NCBI GenBank assembly: GCA_013815465.1
Contig: JACDGE010000009.1
Span: 1-54,373 of the forward strand
DNA length: 54,373 nucleotides
Direction: 5' to 3'
Source: Alphaproteobacteria bacterium
GTDB taxonomy: Bacteria; Pseudomonadota; Alphaproteobacteria; UBA9655
A program made the translations under genes and the position numbers. The notes under the pieces were generated by a model that was not told the DNA's origin, searched no databases, and was given only the letters and a program-made list of their open reading frames with translations. Positions 42,892 through 54,351 of the stretch are shown here, one piece after another (positions within the stretch are counted from its first letter, which is position 1; each line of letters opens with the position of its first letter).

Positions 42892-44421
42892 ATGGAACTA
42901 CGAGCAGCGGAAATTTCATCGATTTTAAAAAAAGAAATCAGTAACTACGAGCAAGCTTCTGAAATGGAAGAAGTGGGCCAAGTTATCTCGGTGGGGGACG
43001 GCATTGCCCGAGCCTGGGGGCTTGATAAGGTTCAAGCCGGAGAGATGGTGGAATTTTCTTGTGGAATCAGAGGGATGGCCCTCAACCTAGAAGAAGACAA
43101 TGTGGGCATTGTGATTTTTGGGTCGGACCAAGAGATTCGAGAAGGGGACACGGTTAAAAGAACGAACCGTATTGTGGAAGTCCCCACTGGACGGGGGCTT
43201 TTGGGCCGAGTCGTAGATGCGCTCGGTAATCCGATCGATGGCAAAGGGCCTCTCACAGATGTGACAAACTCCCACATTGAAATCAAAGCGCCGGGGATCA
43301 TCGCTCGCCGTTCTGTTCATGAACCGATGCAGACGGGTCTCAAAGCTGTTGATGCTCTTGTACCTATTGGGCGTGGCCAACGAGAACTGATTATTGGTGA
43401 TCGGCAAACAGGAAAGACCGCTCTGGCACTTGATGCGATCCTCAATCAAATCGAGGTCAATAAAGGCGATGACGAATCTAAAAAACTTTATTGCATTTAT
43501 GTAGCTATTGGACAAAAACGTTCAACCGTTGCTCAAATTGTAAAAACCCTTGAAGATCGAGGGGCGATGGAATACAGCATTGTGGTTGCTGCAACCGCTT
43601 CCGACCCTGCACCCATGCAATTCCTGGCTCCCTATACAGGTTGCGCCATGGGGGAATATTTCCGTGACAATGGAACGCACGCTCTGATAGTTTATGATGA
43701 TCTTTCAAAGCATGCGGTTGCTTATCGACAGATGTCTCTGCTGTTGAGACGACCCCCCGGTCGAGAAGCCTATCCAGGGGACGTATTTTATCTGCACTCT
43801 CGCCTCCTTGAGCGAGCTGCAAAGCTAAATGATGAGCATGGAGGGGGGTCCTTAACGGCTCTTCCCATTATTGAAACGCAAGCAGGGGACGTGTCCGCCT
43901 ATATTCCGACGAACGTTATTTCCATTACGGATGGTCAAATTTTTCTTGAGACAGATCTGTTCTATAAAGGGATTCGCCCGGCGATTAACGTCGGTCTTTC
44001 CGTTAGCCGTGTGGGTTCGGCAGCTCAAGTCAAAGCGATGAAGCAGGTGGCGGGGTCGATTAAGCTTGAACTTGCCCAATACCGAGAAATGGCGGCTTTT
44101 GCTCAATTTTCTTCTGATCTAGATCCCTCGACTCAAAGGTTGTTGAATCGAGGTGCCCGCTTGACGGAACTGTTAAAGCAACCTCAATTTGATCCTCTGC
44201 CTATCCAAGAGCAAGTCGTTTCTCTTTTTTCAGGGGTCAAGGGATACCTGGATAGTATCGCCATCAAGGATATTAATCGCTTTGAGCAGGGGGCCTTAAA
44301 ACTTATGCGCCTTGAACACGCAGATATTTTAATAGCTATTTCTCTAGAAAAGGAAATAAGTAAAAAAATAGAAGAAAAATTGCATTCTTTCTTTAAAAAT
44401 TATGTAAAAGATTTTGTGTGA
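42892..44421 (+). CDS. atpA: ATP synthase alpha subunit
   Basis: This 509-residue F1 subunit carries the non-catalytic nucleotide site: Walker [30 protein letters not shown] and the arginine-finger region [13 protein letters not shown]. It starts 3 bases after atpH. A 281-base gap full of palindromic repeats follows before atpG, where operon genes are usually close. Confidence 0.98.
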   Translation: MELRAAEISSILKKEISNYEQASEMEEVGQVISVGDGIARAWGLDKVQAGEMVEFSCGIRGMALNLEEDNVGIVIFGSDQEIREGDTVKRTNRIVEVPTGRGLLGRVVDALGNPIDGKGPLTDVTNSHIEIKAPGIIARRSVHEPMQTGLKAVDALVPIGRGQRELIIGDRQTGKTALALDAILNQIEVNKGDDESKKLYCIYVAIGQKRSTVAQIVKTLEDRGAMEYSIVVAATASDPAPMQFLAPYTGCAMGEYFRDNGTHALIVYDDLSKHAVAYRQMSLLLRRPPGREAYPGDVFYLHSRLLERAAKLNDEHGGGSLTALPIIETQAGDVSAYIPTNVISITDGQIFLETDLFYKGIRPAINVGLSVSRVGSAAQVKAMKQVAGSIKLELAQYREMAAFAQFSSDLDPSTQRLLNRGARLTELLKQPQFDPLPIQEQVVSLFSGVKGYLDSIAIKDINRFEQGALKLMRLEHADILIAISLEKEISKKIEEKLHSFFKNYVKDFV

Positions 44422-44450
44422 TGAGTAATCCCTCATTCGCATATCCCACG

Positions 44451-44623
44451 GGCGTCATCCCCGCGAAGGCGAGGACCCAGGGTTTTGCTATGCCAGTGTT
44501 ATCCCGGAATTTAGAAAAGCTTAGTGCTAACTCTGTTTTATGCGGAGGTGTTTTTAATGTCCGGGATCCAGGATTATGTGAGTCAACCATTTCCTGGGTT
44601 CCCGCCTACGCGGGGATGACGCC
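44451..44623. repeat. Palindromic repeat between atpA and atpG
   Basis: GGCGTCATCCCCGCGAAGGC...GACCCAGG (44451-44481) is nearly the reverse complement of CCTGGGTTCCCGCC...GATGACGCC (44593-44623). A smaller pair, ATCCCGGA and TCCGGGAT, is nested inside. A related TCGCAATGAC piece lies near 44665. The transcript of the operon must read through these hairpins. Confidence 0.75.
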
Positions 44624-44702
44624 TGCATGGGGTGCGATTTTTCTGGCCCCTTGCCTTCGCTGGGGTCGCAATGACGACCTGGGTAAGGAACGGTAACTCC
44701 TC

Positions 44703-45578
44703 ATGACAACCCTTAAAGCCCTGCGTAATCGCAAAAAATCCGTTCAATCGACTCAAAAAATTACCATAGCCATGAAAATGGTTGCGGGGGCGAAGTTACG
44801 TCGCGCACAAGAGCATGTGGAGGAGGGACGTCCCTATGCGCACCTCATGAATCAAATATTAAGAGATCTCGCTGAAAATGCGCAAGGCTTAGAAACGCCC
44901 CACCCTCTTTTAACAGGCACAGGAAAGACGGATACCCACCTCATTCTTATTGCGACCTCTGACCGGGGGCTTTGTGGCCCCTTTAATTCATCCATTCTTC
45001 GTGAGTCTCGAAAGGTGATTGAATTAAGTCTATCACAAGGCCAAACCGTCAAATTAATAAGTGTGGGACGCAAAGGTAAGGATGTTCTAACCCGCGAGTA
45101 TGGGGACCTCCTTGTTGAATCTTTCGTGGACATTGGCCACCCTCGCCTCTATTTTTCTGAGGCAGAGCGCATTGCGGATAGTTTGCTTCACATGTTTGAG
45201 GATGGACTTTTTGATGTTTGCACCTTGATTTATAGCCGTTTTAAATCCGCTGTTGCACAAGAAGTGACGATTCAGCAAATCATCCCTATCGGGAAGGAAG
45301 CTCCCCAGCCTTTAAAAGCTGTGTATGAGTATGAGCCAGATGAAGACAGCATTCTTCGTAAACTCCTTCCCCAAAACGTTGCTGTACAGATTTACAGTGG
45401 TCTTTTAGAGAATGCGGCCAGTGAACAAGGGGCGCGGATGACGGCCATGGACAACGCCAGCCGCAATGCGGATGACATTATTCGCAATTTAACGTTGGTT
45501 TATAATCGTACACGCCAATCCCAGATCACGCGTGAACTTATTGAAATTATTTCAGGAGCGGAAGCCCTGAAAGGCTAA
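44703..45578 (+). CDS. atpG: ATP synthase gamma subunit
   Basis: This 291-residue rotor shaft of F1 has the N-terminal coiled helix (LRNRKKSVQSTQKITIAMKM), the SDRGLCGPFN segment and the C-terminal helix with SEQGARMTAMDNASRNADD. It is followed after 15 bases by atpD. Confidence 0.97.
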   Translation: MTTLKALRNRKKSVQSTQKITIAMKMVAGAKLRRAQEHVEEGRPYAHLMNQILRDLAENAQGLETPHPLLTGTGKTDTHLILIATSDRGLCGPFNSSILRESRKVIELSLSQGQTVKLISVGRKGKDVLTREYGDLLVESFVDIGHPRLYFSEAERIADSLLHMFEDGLFDVCTLIYSRFKSAVAQEVTIQQIIPIGKEAPQPLKAVYEYEPDEDSILRKLLPQNVAVQIYSGLLENAASEQGARMTAMDNASRNADDIIRNLTLVYNRTRQSQITRELIEIISGAEALKG

Positions 45579-47021
<1,443 letters not shown>

Positions 47022-47033
47022 TGTTCTCCGAGG

Positions 47034-47080
47034 TCGTCATTGCGAGTAGAGGGGCGGAAGGCAATCCAGTTTTAGTTAGC
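47034..47080. repeat. Partial TCATTGCGAG repeat between atpD and atpC
   Basis: GTCGTCATTGCGAG...GGAAGGCAATCCAG is half of the palindromic repeat seen at 31048-31132. The returning arm is missing. Confidence 0.5.
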
Positions 47081-47144
47081 TTTCTGAAGGGTTTCTCGCT
47101 CTTTGAGAGCTTAGATAGACGCGTGTGCGGATAGGAAATTGACC

Positions 47145-47558
47145 ATGACCCTCCGATTCAGCCTCGTCTCCCCCGAAAAAATTCTCTTTGACCAAGACGT
47201 CACGATGGTTGTTGTCCCTGGCTCAGAGGGTGATATCGGTGTTTTGCCCGAGCAGGCACCCCTCTTAACCCTCTTGCGCCCAGGGGTTGTCTCAGTATAT
47301 GAAGGGGAAAAGGTTTTTTTTAAGTTTTTTGTGGAGGGGGGATTTTGCGAAATTACTCCGGAAAGATGTACGGCGCTTGTGACGACTGGCACCTCTTTTG
47401 AGGCCCTTAATAAAGCTTCTTTAGAGATGGAAATTAAAAATTTGCTTGAAGAGAGGGAAGATAGTCGCACCTCAGATGAACATAAGAAAGCTGATCAAAC
47501 GTTAGAAGTTGCGCGTGCCAAACTCATGGAACTTGCTGCTTATCAGAAAATGGGATGA
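47145..47558 (+). CDS. atpC: ATP synthase epsilon subunit
   Basis: This 137-residue regulatory subunit begins at ATG 47145 with AGGAAA upstream. The beta-sandwich domain has LVSPEKILFDQDVTMVVVPG, SEGDIGVLPEQAPLLTLLRPG and FFVEGGFCEI; a helical tail follows. It closes the ATP synthase operon. Confidence 0.93.
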   Translation: MTLRFSLVSPEKILFDQDVTMVVVPGSEGDIGVLPEQAPLLTLLRPGVVSVYEGEKVFFKFFVEGGFCEITPERCTALVTTGTSFEALNKASLEMEIKNLLEEREDSRTSDEHKKADQTLEVARAKLMELAAYQKMG

Positions 47559-47570
47559 AAGTTATACATA

Positions 47571-48395
47571 ATGCCTGAAAAATGGAAATTTGAAGATATT
47601 GACTGGTCCTTGTTTGACCCAGAAAAAGTAAATCCCGAAACCATACGTGTTCTTAAAGCCGGTAGCGTCGTGGAATATAATGGGTCCGACTATGGGCTTT
47701 ATCTGAAGGGTGTTTTCGAAGGGGACACGCTTTTTGAAAAAGAAATTGAGGCTTGGTCCAAAGATGAAATCAAGCATGGACGCGTCCTTGCCCAATGGGT
47801 GACATTGGCTGATCCCACCTATAATTTTGACGAAAGATTCAAGGCTTATGTGGAGGGTTTTCCCATCGATATTCATGCAAAGGAATCGATTCGCGGATCA
47901 CGGGGGTCAGAACTTTTAACGCGCTGCATGGTTGAAATTGGCACCAGCAGCTTTTACGCGGCTGTTCGGGATGCCACTGATGAACCCCTTTTAAAGCAAA
48001 TCTGTCATAAAATTGCTGCCGATGAATTACGCCACTACAAGCTTTTCTATACCCATTACCAACGCTATCAAGCTCATGAAAAAATTCCCTTACGCAAGCG
48101 TCTCCAAATCGCTCTGGGTCGTCTTTTTGAGAACGAGGATGATGAGCTGGCCTTTGCCTATTATACAGCAAATAAGGCATCCGGCCCCTATAATCGGAAG
48201 TATTACACTCAAGAGTATGGAAAAGCTGTTTATACCTATTATCAGAAAATTCATGTAGAGAGGGGAATGTCCCTTTTTTGTAAGGTCGTTGGGTTTCACC
48301 CCCAGGGGTGGATTCAAAAGGGATTGTCTGCCTTAGCCTTTAAGATATTGTCTTCAAAGGCAAAGGCTTATAAGAGAGAGTTGAGGGCAGCCTAA
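47571..48395 (+). CDS. Ferritin-like diiron-type protein
   Basis: This 274-residue helical protein has E-x-x-H pairs in EIEAWSKDEIKHG and AADELRHYKLFY, and single Glu in SELLTRCMVEIG, the ligand pattern of ferritin-like/acyl-ACP-desaturase-type carboxylate diiron proteins. It starts 12 bases after atpC and is probably read through from the atp operon. The reaction is not readable from sequence. Confidence 0.75.
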   Translation: MPEKWKFEDIDWSLFDPEKVNPETIRVLKAGSVVEYNGSDYGLYLKGVFEGDTLFEKEIEAWSKDEIKHGRVLAQWVTLADPTYNFDERFKAYVEGFPIDIHAKESIRGSRGSELLTRCMVEIGTSSFYAAVRDATDEPLLKQICHKIAADELRHYKLFYTHYQRYQAHEKIPLRKRLQIALGRLFENEDDELAFAYYTANKASGPYNRKYYTQEYGKAVYTYYQKIHVERGMSLFCKVVGFHPQGWIQKGLSALAFKILSSKAKAYKRELRAA

Positions 48396-48459
48396 AGTAG
48401 GGCGTCATCGCCTCAATTCTCCATACTCATTTTAGTTCTAGAACAACCCCCTCTTTGTT

Positions 48460-48510
48460 CGTGCCTTCAGCGTAGGCACGAAGTGCCGAAGGCGAAGGGC
48501 ACGGTTTTTT
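48460..48510 (+). terminator. Terminator downstream of the atp operon
   Basis: Two hairpins stand in series: CGTGCC...GGCACG (48460-48480) and GTGCC-GAAGGCGAAG-GGCAC (48483-48502), the second followed by GG and TTTTTT. The outer arms can also pair with each other. Confidence 0.65.
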
Positions 48511-48608
48511 GACAATCCTTCCCCTTCATTTCAGATCTTCGATCTGTAACTACGCTCAGAAATAACATACAATCTCTCAAAAGCCCCCTTAACAAATTTT
48601 TAACATCT

Positions 48609-48630
48609 ACCCCCTAAAGTACCCCTAAAG
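48609..48630. promoter_or_regulatory. Tandem direct repeat upstream of kdpF
   Basis: CCCCTAAAG occurs twice, at 48611-48619 and 48622-48630, an 11-base period that puts both on the same face of the helix. It ends 29 bases before kdpF. It is a candidate binding site for a regulator of the kdp genes; no regulator gene is in the window. Confidence 0.4.
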
Positions 48631-48658
48631 AAGGCTATAACACAGGGGGCTTCGCATA

Positions 48659-48748
48659 ATGGCATTAGAGTATAGCATTGGTTTTGTTACGGCTATGTTT
48701 CTATTGATTTATCTCGTCGTTTGTATGATGCAGAATGGAAATCACTAA
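48659..48748 (+). CDS. kdpF: KdpF, small stabilising subunit
   Basis: This 29-residue single-span peptide (MALEYSIGFVTAMFLLIYLV, then a short polar tail) directly precedes kdpA with a 2-base gap. AGGGGG lies 11 bases before the ATG. Position, length and hydrophobicity match KdpF, which stabilises the Kdp complex. It is easily missed because of its size. Confidence 0.85.
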   Translation: MALEYSIGFVTAMFLLIYLVVCMMQNGNH

Positions 48749-48750
48749 TA

Positions 48751-50466
48751 ATGGATATCAACGGTTGGCTTCAAATTTGTTTATTGTTTACCCTCCTTTT
48801 AGCACTCACGAAGCCTCTCGGATTATATCTATATAAAGTTTATGAAACACCTCAAAGCTTTAAAATACTAACGTCTTTTGAGAAAAGACTTTTTAAACTT
48901 CTGAGCATAGAAGGGGAGGGACAAGATTGGAAAAGCTATGCCTCTTCCCTCATTCTTTTCAATATCCTGGGGATTATGGTTCTTTTCCTAATTCAAACGA
49001 ACCAAGAGCTTCTACCTCTTAACCCCCAAAATTTAGCAGCTGTTCCTTGGGATCTGGCCTTAAATACAGCCGTGAGCTTTGTAACCCATACGAATTGGCA
49101 GGCTTATAGTGGCGAAACAAGCCTGAGCCAGTTTACTCAAATGGTGGGACTCACGTGGCAAAACTTTTGTGCGGCTGGGACGGGACTTGCGGTTTTTCTC
49201 GCCTTGGCGCGTGGATTTTCTCACCAGTCGCTTACAATAATCCAGCGCGGGACTCTTGGGAATTTTTGGGTCGATTTAATAAAATCTATTTTATATGTTT
49301 TATTGCCCCTCTCCGTTATATTTTCTCTATTTTTGGTCTCCCAAGGCGTGATTCAAAATTTTTCTCCCACGCTTACATTTACAACCTTGGAAGGCACACA
49401 GCAATCCCTTGCGATGGGGCCAGTTGCATCTCAAGAAGCTATTAAATTGTTGGGAACAAATGGAGGAGGCTTTTTTAACGCTAACTCGGCCCATCCTTTT
49501 GAAAATCCAACTCCGCTTTCAAATTTTTTTCAAATGTTGGCCCTTGTCTTGATTCCTGCAGCTTTAACTTACACCTACGGAAAAATGACGAATGACACAA
49601 AACAGGGCTGGTCCCTTTTAGCAGCTATGGTTGCGATGGCTTTGATGGGGGCGGCTTTTATCTATTACTACGAGTCTCAGCCCAACCCTCTTTTAAATCA
49701 TCTTTCCGTTCTTCAAGAAGGGGGAAATCTTGAGGGGAAAGAAACAAGATTTGGCATTGCGGGGTCTTCCCTGTTTGCAAATTTAGCCACAGATACGTCT
49801 GGGGGTTCAAGTAACGCAATGTATGACAGTTTTACGCCGCTGGGTGGTATGATTCTCTTGATAAATATGCTGTTGGGTGAGGTTGTTTTTGGGGGAGTTG
49901 GCGTTGGCCTCTTTGGGATGCTTATGTTTGTGGTCCTTAGTATTTTCATTGCGGGGCTTATGGTGGGGCGAATCCCTGAATATTTAGGAAAAAAAATTGA
50001 GGGAAAAGAAGTCCGATTTGCGGTTCTTTATATCGCCCTTTATCCCTTTCTCATTTTGCTGGGGACAGCTTGGTCAGTGCTTGCGCCTTTTGGCCTCTCT
50101 TCACTTCAGAACCCAGGGGCTCATGGATTAAGTGAAATTCTCTATGCGTATACCAGTGCAGCCCAAAATAACGGATCCGCCTTTGCAGGTTTAAATGCCA
50201 ATACGCTTTGGTATAACCTGACCTTGGCTCTGGTGATGTTTCTTGGGCGCTTTGGTTCTATCTTTCTGGGACTCGCCATTGCGGGCACCATGGTTAATAA
50301 AAAAATTGTCCAGGCTAGTGCAGGGACTTTTCCTTCTCATGGGATCCTTTTTGTTTGTCTGTTGATAGGCATTATCCTTATTGTTAGTGCGCTGACTTAT
50401 TTTCCTGTTTTGATGTTAGGGCCCTTTACGGAGCATCTTTATTCTATGCAGGGGAAAATGTCATGA
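48751..50466 (+). CDS. kdpA: Potassium-transporting ATPase subunit KdpA
   Basis: This 571-residue potassium-channel-like subunit starts at ATG 48751. It has about ten spans and selectivity-loop motifs such as SFVTHTNWQAYSGE, GTNGGGFFNANSAHPFENP, TSGGSSNAMYDSFTPLGG and NNGSAFAGL. It binds potassium for the Kdp pump. Its stop overlaps the kdpB start (ATGA). Confidence 0.97.
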   Translation: MDINGWLQICLLFTLLLALTKPLGLYLYKVYETPQSFKILTSFEKRLFKLLSIEGEGQDWKSYASSLILFNILGIMVLFLIQTNQELLPLNPQNLAAVPWDLALNTAVSFVTHTNWQAYSGETSLSQFTQMVGLTWQNFCAAGTGLAVFLALARGFSHQSLTIIQRGTLGNFWVDLIKSILYVLLPLSVIFSLFLVSQGVIQNFSPTLTFTTLEGTQQSLAMGPVASQEAIKLLGTNGGGFFNANSAHPFENPTPLSNFFQMLALVLIPAALTYTYGKMTNDTKQGWSLLAAMVAMALMGAAFIYYYESQPNPLLNHLSVLQEGGNLEGKETRFGIAGSSLFANLATDTSGGSSNAMYDSFTPLGGMILLINMLLGEVVFGGVGVGLFGMLMFVVLSIFIAGLMVGRIPEYLGKKIEGKEVRFAVLYIALYPFLILLGTAWSVLAPFGLSSLQNPGAHGLSEILYAYTSAAQNNGSAFAGLNANTLWYNLTLALVMFLGRFGSIFLGLAIAGTMVNKKIVQASAGTFPSHGILFVCLLIGIILIVSALTYFPVLMLGPFTEHLYSMQGKMS

Positions 50467-52505
50467 TAGAATTTAAACCCCAGTCAAATCGCGGGATAAT
50501 CTTAGAAAGTTTGGGATTGAGCCTTAAACGGCTTAATCCTGTCTATTTAGCAAAAAACCCCGTCATGTTTGTGGTTTTTATAGGTGGAAGCTTAACAACC
50601 CTTATTCTTATTCGTGATTATTTCTCTTCCTCCCTCTCCCAAGAACCTCTGTGGTTTACGGGTTCTATTGCATTTTGGCTGTGGTTTACGGTGCTTTTTT
50701 CCAATGCAGCAGAAGCTATTGCTGAGGGGAAAGGTAAAGCCCATGCTTTCAGCTTAAAAGCCCTTGCGCAGACAACAATCGCACGTCGGGTCCATGACAA
50801 TGGAGAGGAAGAATTTGTACCTGCCATTCAACTGAGACGGGATGATAAGATAAAAATTTTAGCAACTGAATTTATTCCTGCAGACGGAGAAATTATTGAA
50901 GGAATTGCTTCAATCGATGAATCAGCGATTACGGGAGAATCGGCTCCTGTCATCCGGGAAAGCGAGAGCGATATGTCCTCTGTCATTGCAGGCACACGGG
51001 TTCTTTCTAATTCCCTGCTTATCCGCATTACGTCCAATCCAGGGGAGAGTTTTTTGGATCAAATGATCCACCTGGTTCTTGCAGCAAAGCGACAAAAAAC
51101 ACCTAATGAAATTGCTCTTCAAATTTTTTTAATAGGATTGACACTTATTTTTCTTATTGTGTGTTCAACATTAATTCCATTTGCATTGTATGCAAAGAGC
51201 AATATTTCTTTAACAATTATTGTGTCCCTTCTCGTGTGTCTTATTCCCACAACAATTGGAGGATTGGTTTCAGCAATTGGGATCTCAGGTATTGAAAGAG
51301 CTTTACGCAAAAATATCTTAGCTATGAGCGGCAAAGCCGTGGAAACGGCGGGTGACATCGATGTTTTACTGTTAGATAAAACGGGGACGATTACCCTGGG
51401 AAATCGCATGCCCGTTGAATTAATTCCTGGTGAAAATGTGGACGTTAAGGACTTAGCCAAAGCCCTCCAACTGTCCAGTTATGCTGATCACACTCCTGAA
51501 GGACGATCTATTTTAGAGTTTGTTGTTAAAAAATATGGAAATTTTATAACGGAGAGAGAGATAGAGAAACTTACGTTCATACCCTTTAGTGCCGAAACCC
51601 GGATGAGTGGATGTGATATCGAAGGCTATTCTATTCGTAAAGGGGCCTCTAGTGCTATTCAAAAATTTGCTGAGAGAAAAGGTCTTTTTATTCCTCCTGA
51701 ATGTACACAAATTGCTGAACAGATTGGACGCAAAGGGGGGACTCCCCTTGCGGTTGCGGATAGCACGCGCGTGCTGGGGATTGTGTATCTTAAAGATATC
51801 GTAAAACCTGGCATTCGTGATCGTTTCCAGAGATTAAAAGCGATGGGGGTCCATACCATCATGATTACGGGAGATAATTTTTTTACGGCTCAAACAATCG
51901 CTGAGGAGGCGGGCGTGGATACATTTTTGGCAGAAGCCACCCCTGAACATAAATTGGATCGTATTCGCCAAGAACAAGCAAAAGGCTTCCTTGTGGCCAT
52001 GACCGGAGATGGAACCAATGATGCCCCCGCTCTTGCTCAAGCTGATTTAGGAATTGCGATGGCTTCAGGTACCCCGGCGGCGAAAGAAGCCGCTAATATG
52101 GTTGATTTAGATAGTAATCCAACAAAAATATTAGAAATCATTGAAATTGGAAAACAACTTTTAATGACCCGAGGCTGTCTTACAACTTTTTCCATTGCAA
52201 GTGATGTAGCGAAGTATTTTGCGATTATACCAGCGCTGTTTATTTTAAGTATACCGGAGTTAGATGCTCTAAATATTATGGGGTTAGGCTCTCCTTATAG
52301 TGCGGTTCTTTCGGCTGTTATTTTTAATGCTCTTATTATTGTCGCCCTTATTCCGCTCGCCCTAAAAGGAGTTAAGTATCGCCCCATGGGAGCAAAGAAT
52401 CTTTTAGCCCGCTCTCTCCTTATTTATGGTGTGGGGGGCATCCTCGTCCCCTTTGGAGGGATTAAAATTATTGATACAATTTTAGTTTACATAGGATTAG
52501 TATAG
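50463..52505 (+). CDS. kdpB: Potassium-transporting ATPase subunit KdpB
   Basis: This 680-residue P-type ATPase has the phosphorylation motif LLLDKTGTITLGN, the actuator loop ITGESAPV, MITGDNFFTAQ and the hinge TGDGTNDAPAL. It drives potassium uptake at very low external potassium. Length is normal and all catalytic motifs are intact. Confidence 0.98.
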   Translation: MIEFKPQSNRGIILESLGLSLKRLNPVYLAKNPVMFVVFIGGSLTTLILIRDYFSSSLSQEPLWFTGSIAFWLWFTVLFSNAAEAIAEGKGKAHAFSLKALAQTTIARRVHDNGEEEFVPAIQLRRDDKIKILATEFIPADGEIIEGIASIDESAITGESAPVIRESESDMSSVIAGTRVLSNSLLIRITSNPGESFLDQMIHLVLAAKRQKTPNEIALQIFLIGLTLIFLIVCSTLIPFALYAKSNISLTIIVSLLVCLIPTTIGGLVSAIGISGIERALRKNILAMSGKAVETAGDIDVLLLDKTGTITLGNRMPVELIPGENVDVKDLAKALQLSSYADHTPEGRSILEFVVKKYGNFITEREIEKLTFIPFSAETRMSGCDIEGYSIRKGASSAIQKFAERKGLFIPPECTQIAEQIGRKGGTPLAVADSTRVLGIVYLKDIVKPGIRDRFQRLKAMGVHTIMITGDNFFTAQTIAEEAGVDTFLAEATPEHKLDRIRQEQAKGFLVAMTGDGTNDAPALAQADLGIAMASGTPAAKEAANMVDLDSNPTKILEIIEIGKQLLMTRGCLTTFSIASDVAKYFAIIPALFILSIPELDALNIMGLGSPYSAVLSAVIFNALIIVALIPLALKGVKYRPMGAKNLLARSLLIYGVGGILVPFGGIKIIDTILVYIGLV

Positions 52506-53090
52506 ATGATTAAAGACCTCATCATCACGCTGAAAGTTACCTTGTTTACAATCCTTGTGACAGGTCTCATCTATCCCTTTTTTATTATGGGCGCTTCCTA
52601 TGTCTTCTTTCACAAAAAAGCGATAGGAAGCCTTATCTTCGATGACCACAAAAATATTATTGGGTCTGCGCTAATCGGTCAAAATTTTCAAAACCCTGCT
52701 TATTTTTTCTCTCGTCCGTCCGATGCAGGAGAAGGATATGATGGCACCCGTTCTGGGGGATCTAATCTTGCGCCAACCTCTCAAAAATTAGTGGAAAAAA
52801 TTCATGAAAGAATAGAAAAAATCAAAGCACTGAATAGGACACCCCCTCCGCTTGAGTTAGTGACCTCTTCAGCAAGTGGTCTTGACCCCCATATCTCTTC
52901 TGAAGCTGCCTATTGGCAGGCGCCAAGTATTGCTTTAAAGCGGGATGTATCTTTAAAACGAATTGTTTCTATCATTGATGATCAGATTTTATACCCTCAA
53001 CTTCATATTTTGGGGAACCCGCGTCTTAATGTTCTGCAATTAAATATTACGCTGGATCAGTTTTTTGGCCCTCCTTCGGAGGCTCGATGA
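52506..53090 (+). CDS. kdpC: Potassium-transporting ATPase subunit KdpC
   Basis: This 194-residue protein has one N-terminal span and a periplasmic domain with GSALIGQNFQNPAYFFSRPS, YDGTRSGGSNLAPTS, LVTSSASGLDPHIS and the closing NVLQLNITLDQ. It assembles with KdpFAB. It begins directly after the kdpB stop and overlaps the next gene by four bases. Confidence 0.96.
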   Translation: MIKDLIITLKVTLFTILVTGLIYPFFIMGASYVFFHKKAIGSLIFDDHKNIIGSALIGQNFQNPAYFFSRPSDAGEGYDGTRSGGSNLAPTSQKLVEKIHERIEKIKALNRTPPPLELVTSSASGLDPHISSEAAYWQAPSIALKRDVSLKRIVSIIDDQILYPQLHILGNPRLNVLQLNITLDQFFGPPSEAR

Positions 53091-54250
53091 GAACGACAGC
53101 TTTTGACCAAAAAGATTTTTTTGAGCTCCTCCAACAAGCTAACCGCGGGCGATTAAAAATATACACCGGACCCGTTGCAGGTGTCGGAAAAACCTATCGG
53201 ATGCTTGAAGAAGCTCACTCTCTTAAGGCAAGAGGAGCAGACGTTGTTCTGGGGTATGTGGAAAGTCATGGGCGTAAAAAAATAGAAGAACTCTTGGGCG
53301 GACTCGAAATCATTCCAAGAAAAAAGTATGAATATAAAGGCGTTCTGCTTGAGGAAATGGACTTGGATGCAATTTTGGCTCGCAAACCCCAGATTGCAAT
53401 TGTGGATGAAGTTGCGCATACAAATCCGCCCTTTTGCCCTCATGCAAAACGTTATCAAGATATCATCGAACTTTTGAAAGCAGGGATAAATGTTATTTGT
53501 AGTTTTAATATTCAACATTTAGAGAGTTTAAGCGATATTATTAAAAAATTTACGGGAATTACTATCCACGAAACAGTTCCCGATGGTTTCCTTAAACGTG
53601 CTGACCAAGTGATTAATGTGGATCTTGGGGTTGAGGACCTCCTTGAAAGACTAGAGTCAGGACAAATCTATACAGGAGAAAATATCGCTCAAGCCCTCAA
53701 TCATTTTTTCAAGGAAGAAAATCTTTCTAAATTAAGAGAAATCTCCCTTCGCGAAGTTGCAGAAGTTATTGAACAAGCCCATCCTAAACTCCATGGTTCT
53801 TCAACGTTAAAAGGAGAATTATTTGTGGACAATCAAATAATGGTGTGCATGCTTCCACAACAATGGAGTCAGAGACAGCTCTTTAAAAAAGCTTCCCGAT
53901 TGGCGGGGAGATTAAATCAAGAATGGTTTGTTGTTTATTCAGAAATGCCTGAGGATGAAGCAGAACAAATTGATTTAGAAAAACAAAGATATCTATTTAT
54001 GGATATACAATTTGCAGAAGATTTGGGGGCCCACATTGTTCATATTAAAACGACAAATCGTATTCAAGCTTGGCTAGATTTTGCTGAAAAAGAAAGCATT
54101 TCACATATTATTATCGGACGATCGGAGGAAAGTTGGTGGCGTATTTTTCTCCATATTGACATCTTAAGTTCTCTCTTAAGAAAAGCAAAAAAATATGATC
54201 TTGTTATTATGAGTGCGCGCGATAATCCCCAAGAGCCTCACGTTCCATGA
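53087..54250 (+). CDS. kdpD: KdpD-like sensor without the kinase half
   Basis: The 387 residues match only the cytoplasmic N-terminal part of KdpD: the KdpD domain with Walker A (TGPVAGVGKTYRML) and Walker B-like AIVDEVAHTNPP, then a USP-like domain (about 250-375) with a HIIIGRSEESWW motif. The four membrane spans, GAF and histidine-kinase domains are absent; the frame ends in a clean stop at 54250, and the following bases do not code for them. Short KdpD forms are known in some other bacteria. No kdpE is seen. It may regulate the pump or signal through a separate kinase; inference. Confidence 0.85.
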   Translation: MRTTAFDQKDFFELLQQANRGRLKIYTGPVAGVGKTYRMLEEAHSLKARGADVVLGYVESHGRKKIEELLGGLEIIPRKKYEYKGVLLEEMDLDAILARKPQIAIVDEVAHTNPPFCPHAKRYQDIIELLKAGINVICSFNIQHLESLSDIIKKFTGITIHETVPDGFLKRADQVINVDLGVEDLLERLESGQIYTGENIAQALNHFFKEENLSKLREISLREVAEVIEQAHPKLHGSSTLKGELFVDNQIMVCMLPQQWSQRQLFKKASRLAGRLNQEWFVVYSEMPEDEAEQIDLEKQRYLFMDIQFAEDLGAHIVHIKTTNRIQAWLDFAEKESISHIIIGRSEESWWRIFLHIDILSSLLRKAKKYDLVIMSARDNPQEPHVP

Positions 54251-54351
54251 AAATGAGCACACTACCCGTCACTTATTGATAGTCAGTTGAAAAGTAAGAA
54301 TAAATAGTTTAAAGTTTTGGAATCATTCCTCATCAAAGAAAGGATTTCAAA

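Noticed and set aside
48396-48658. Potassium or nucleotide riboswitch in front of kdp
   Set aside because: The hairpins fit a terminator followed by a T run; no conserved riboswitch core was recognisable.
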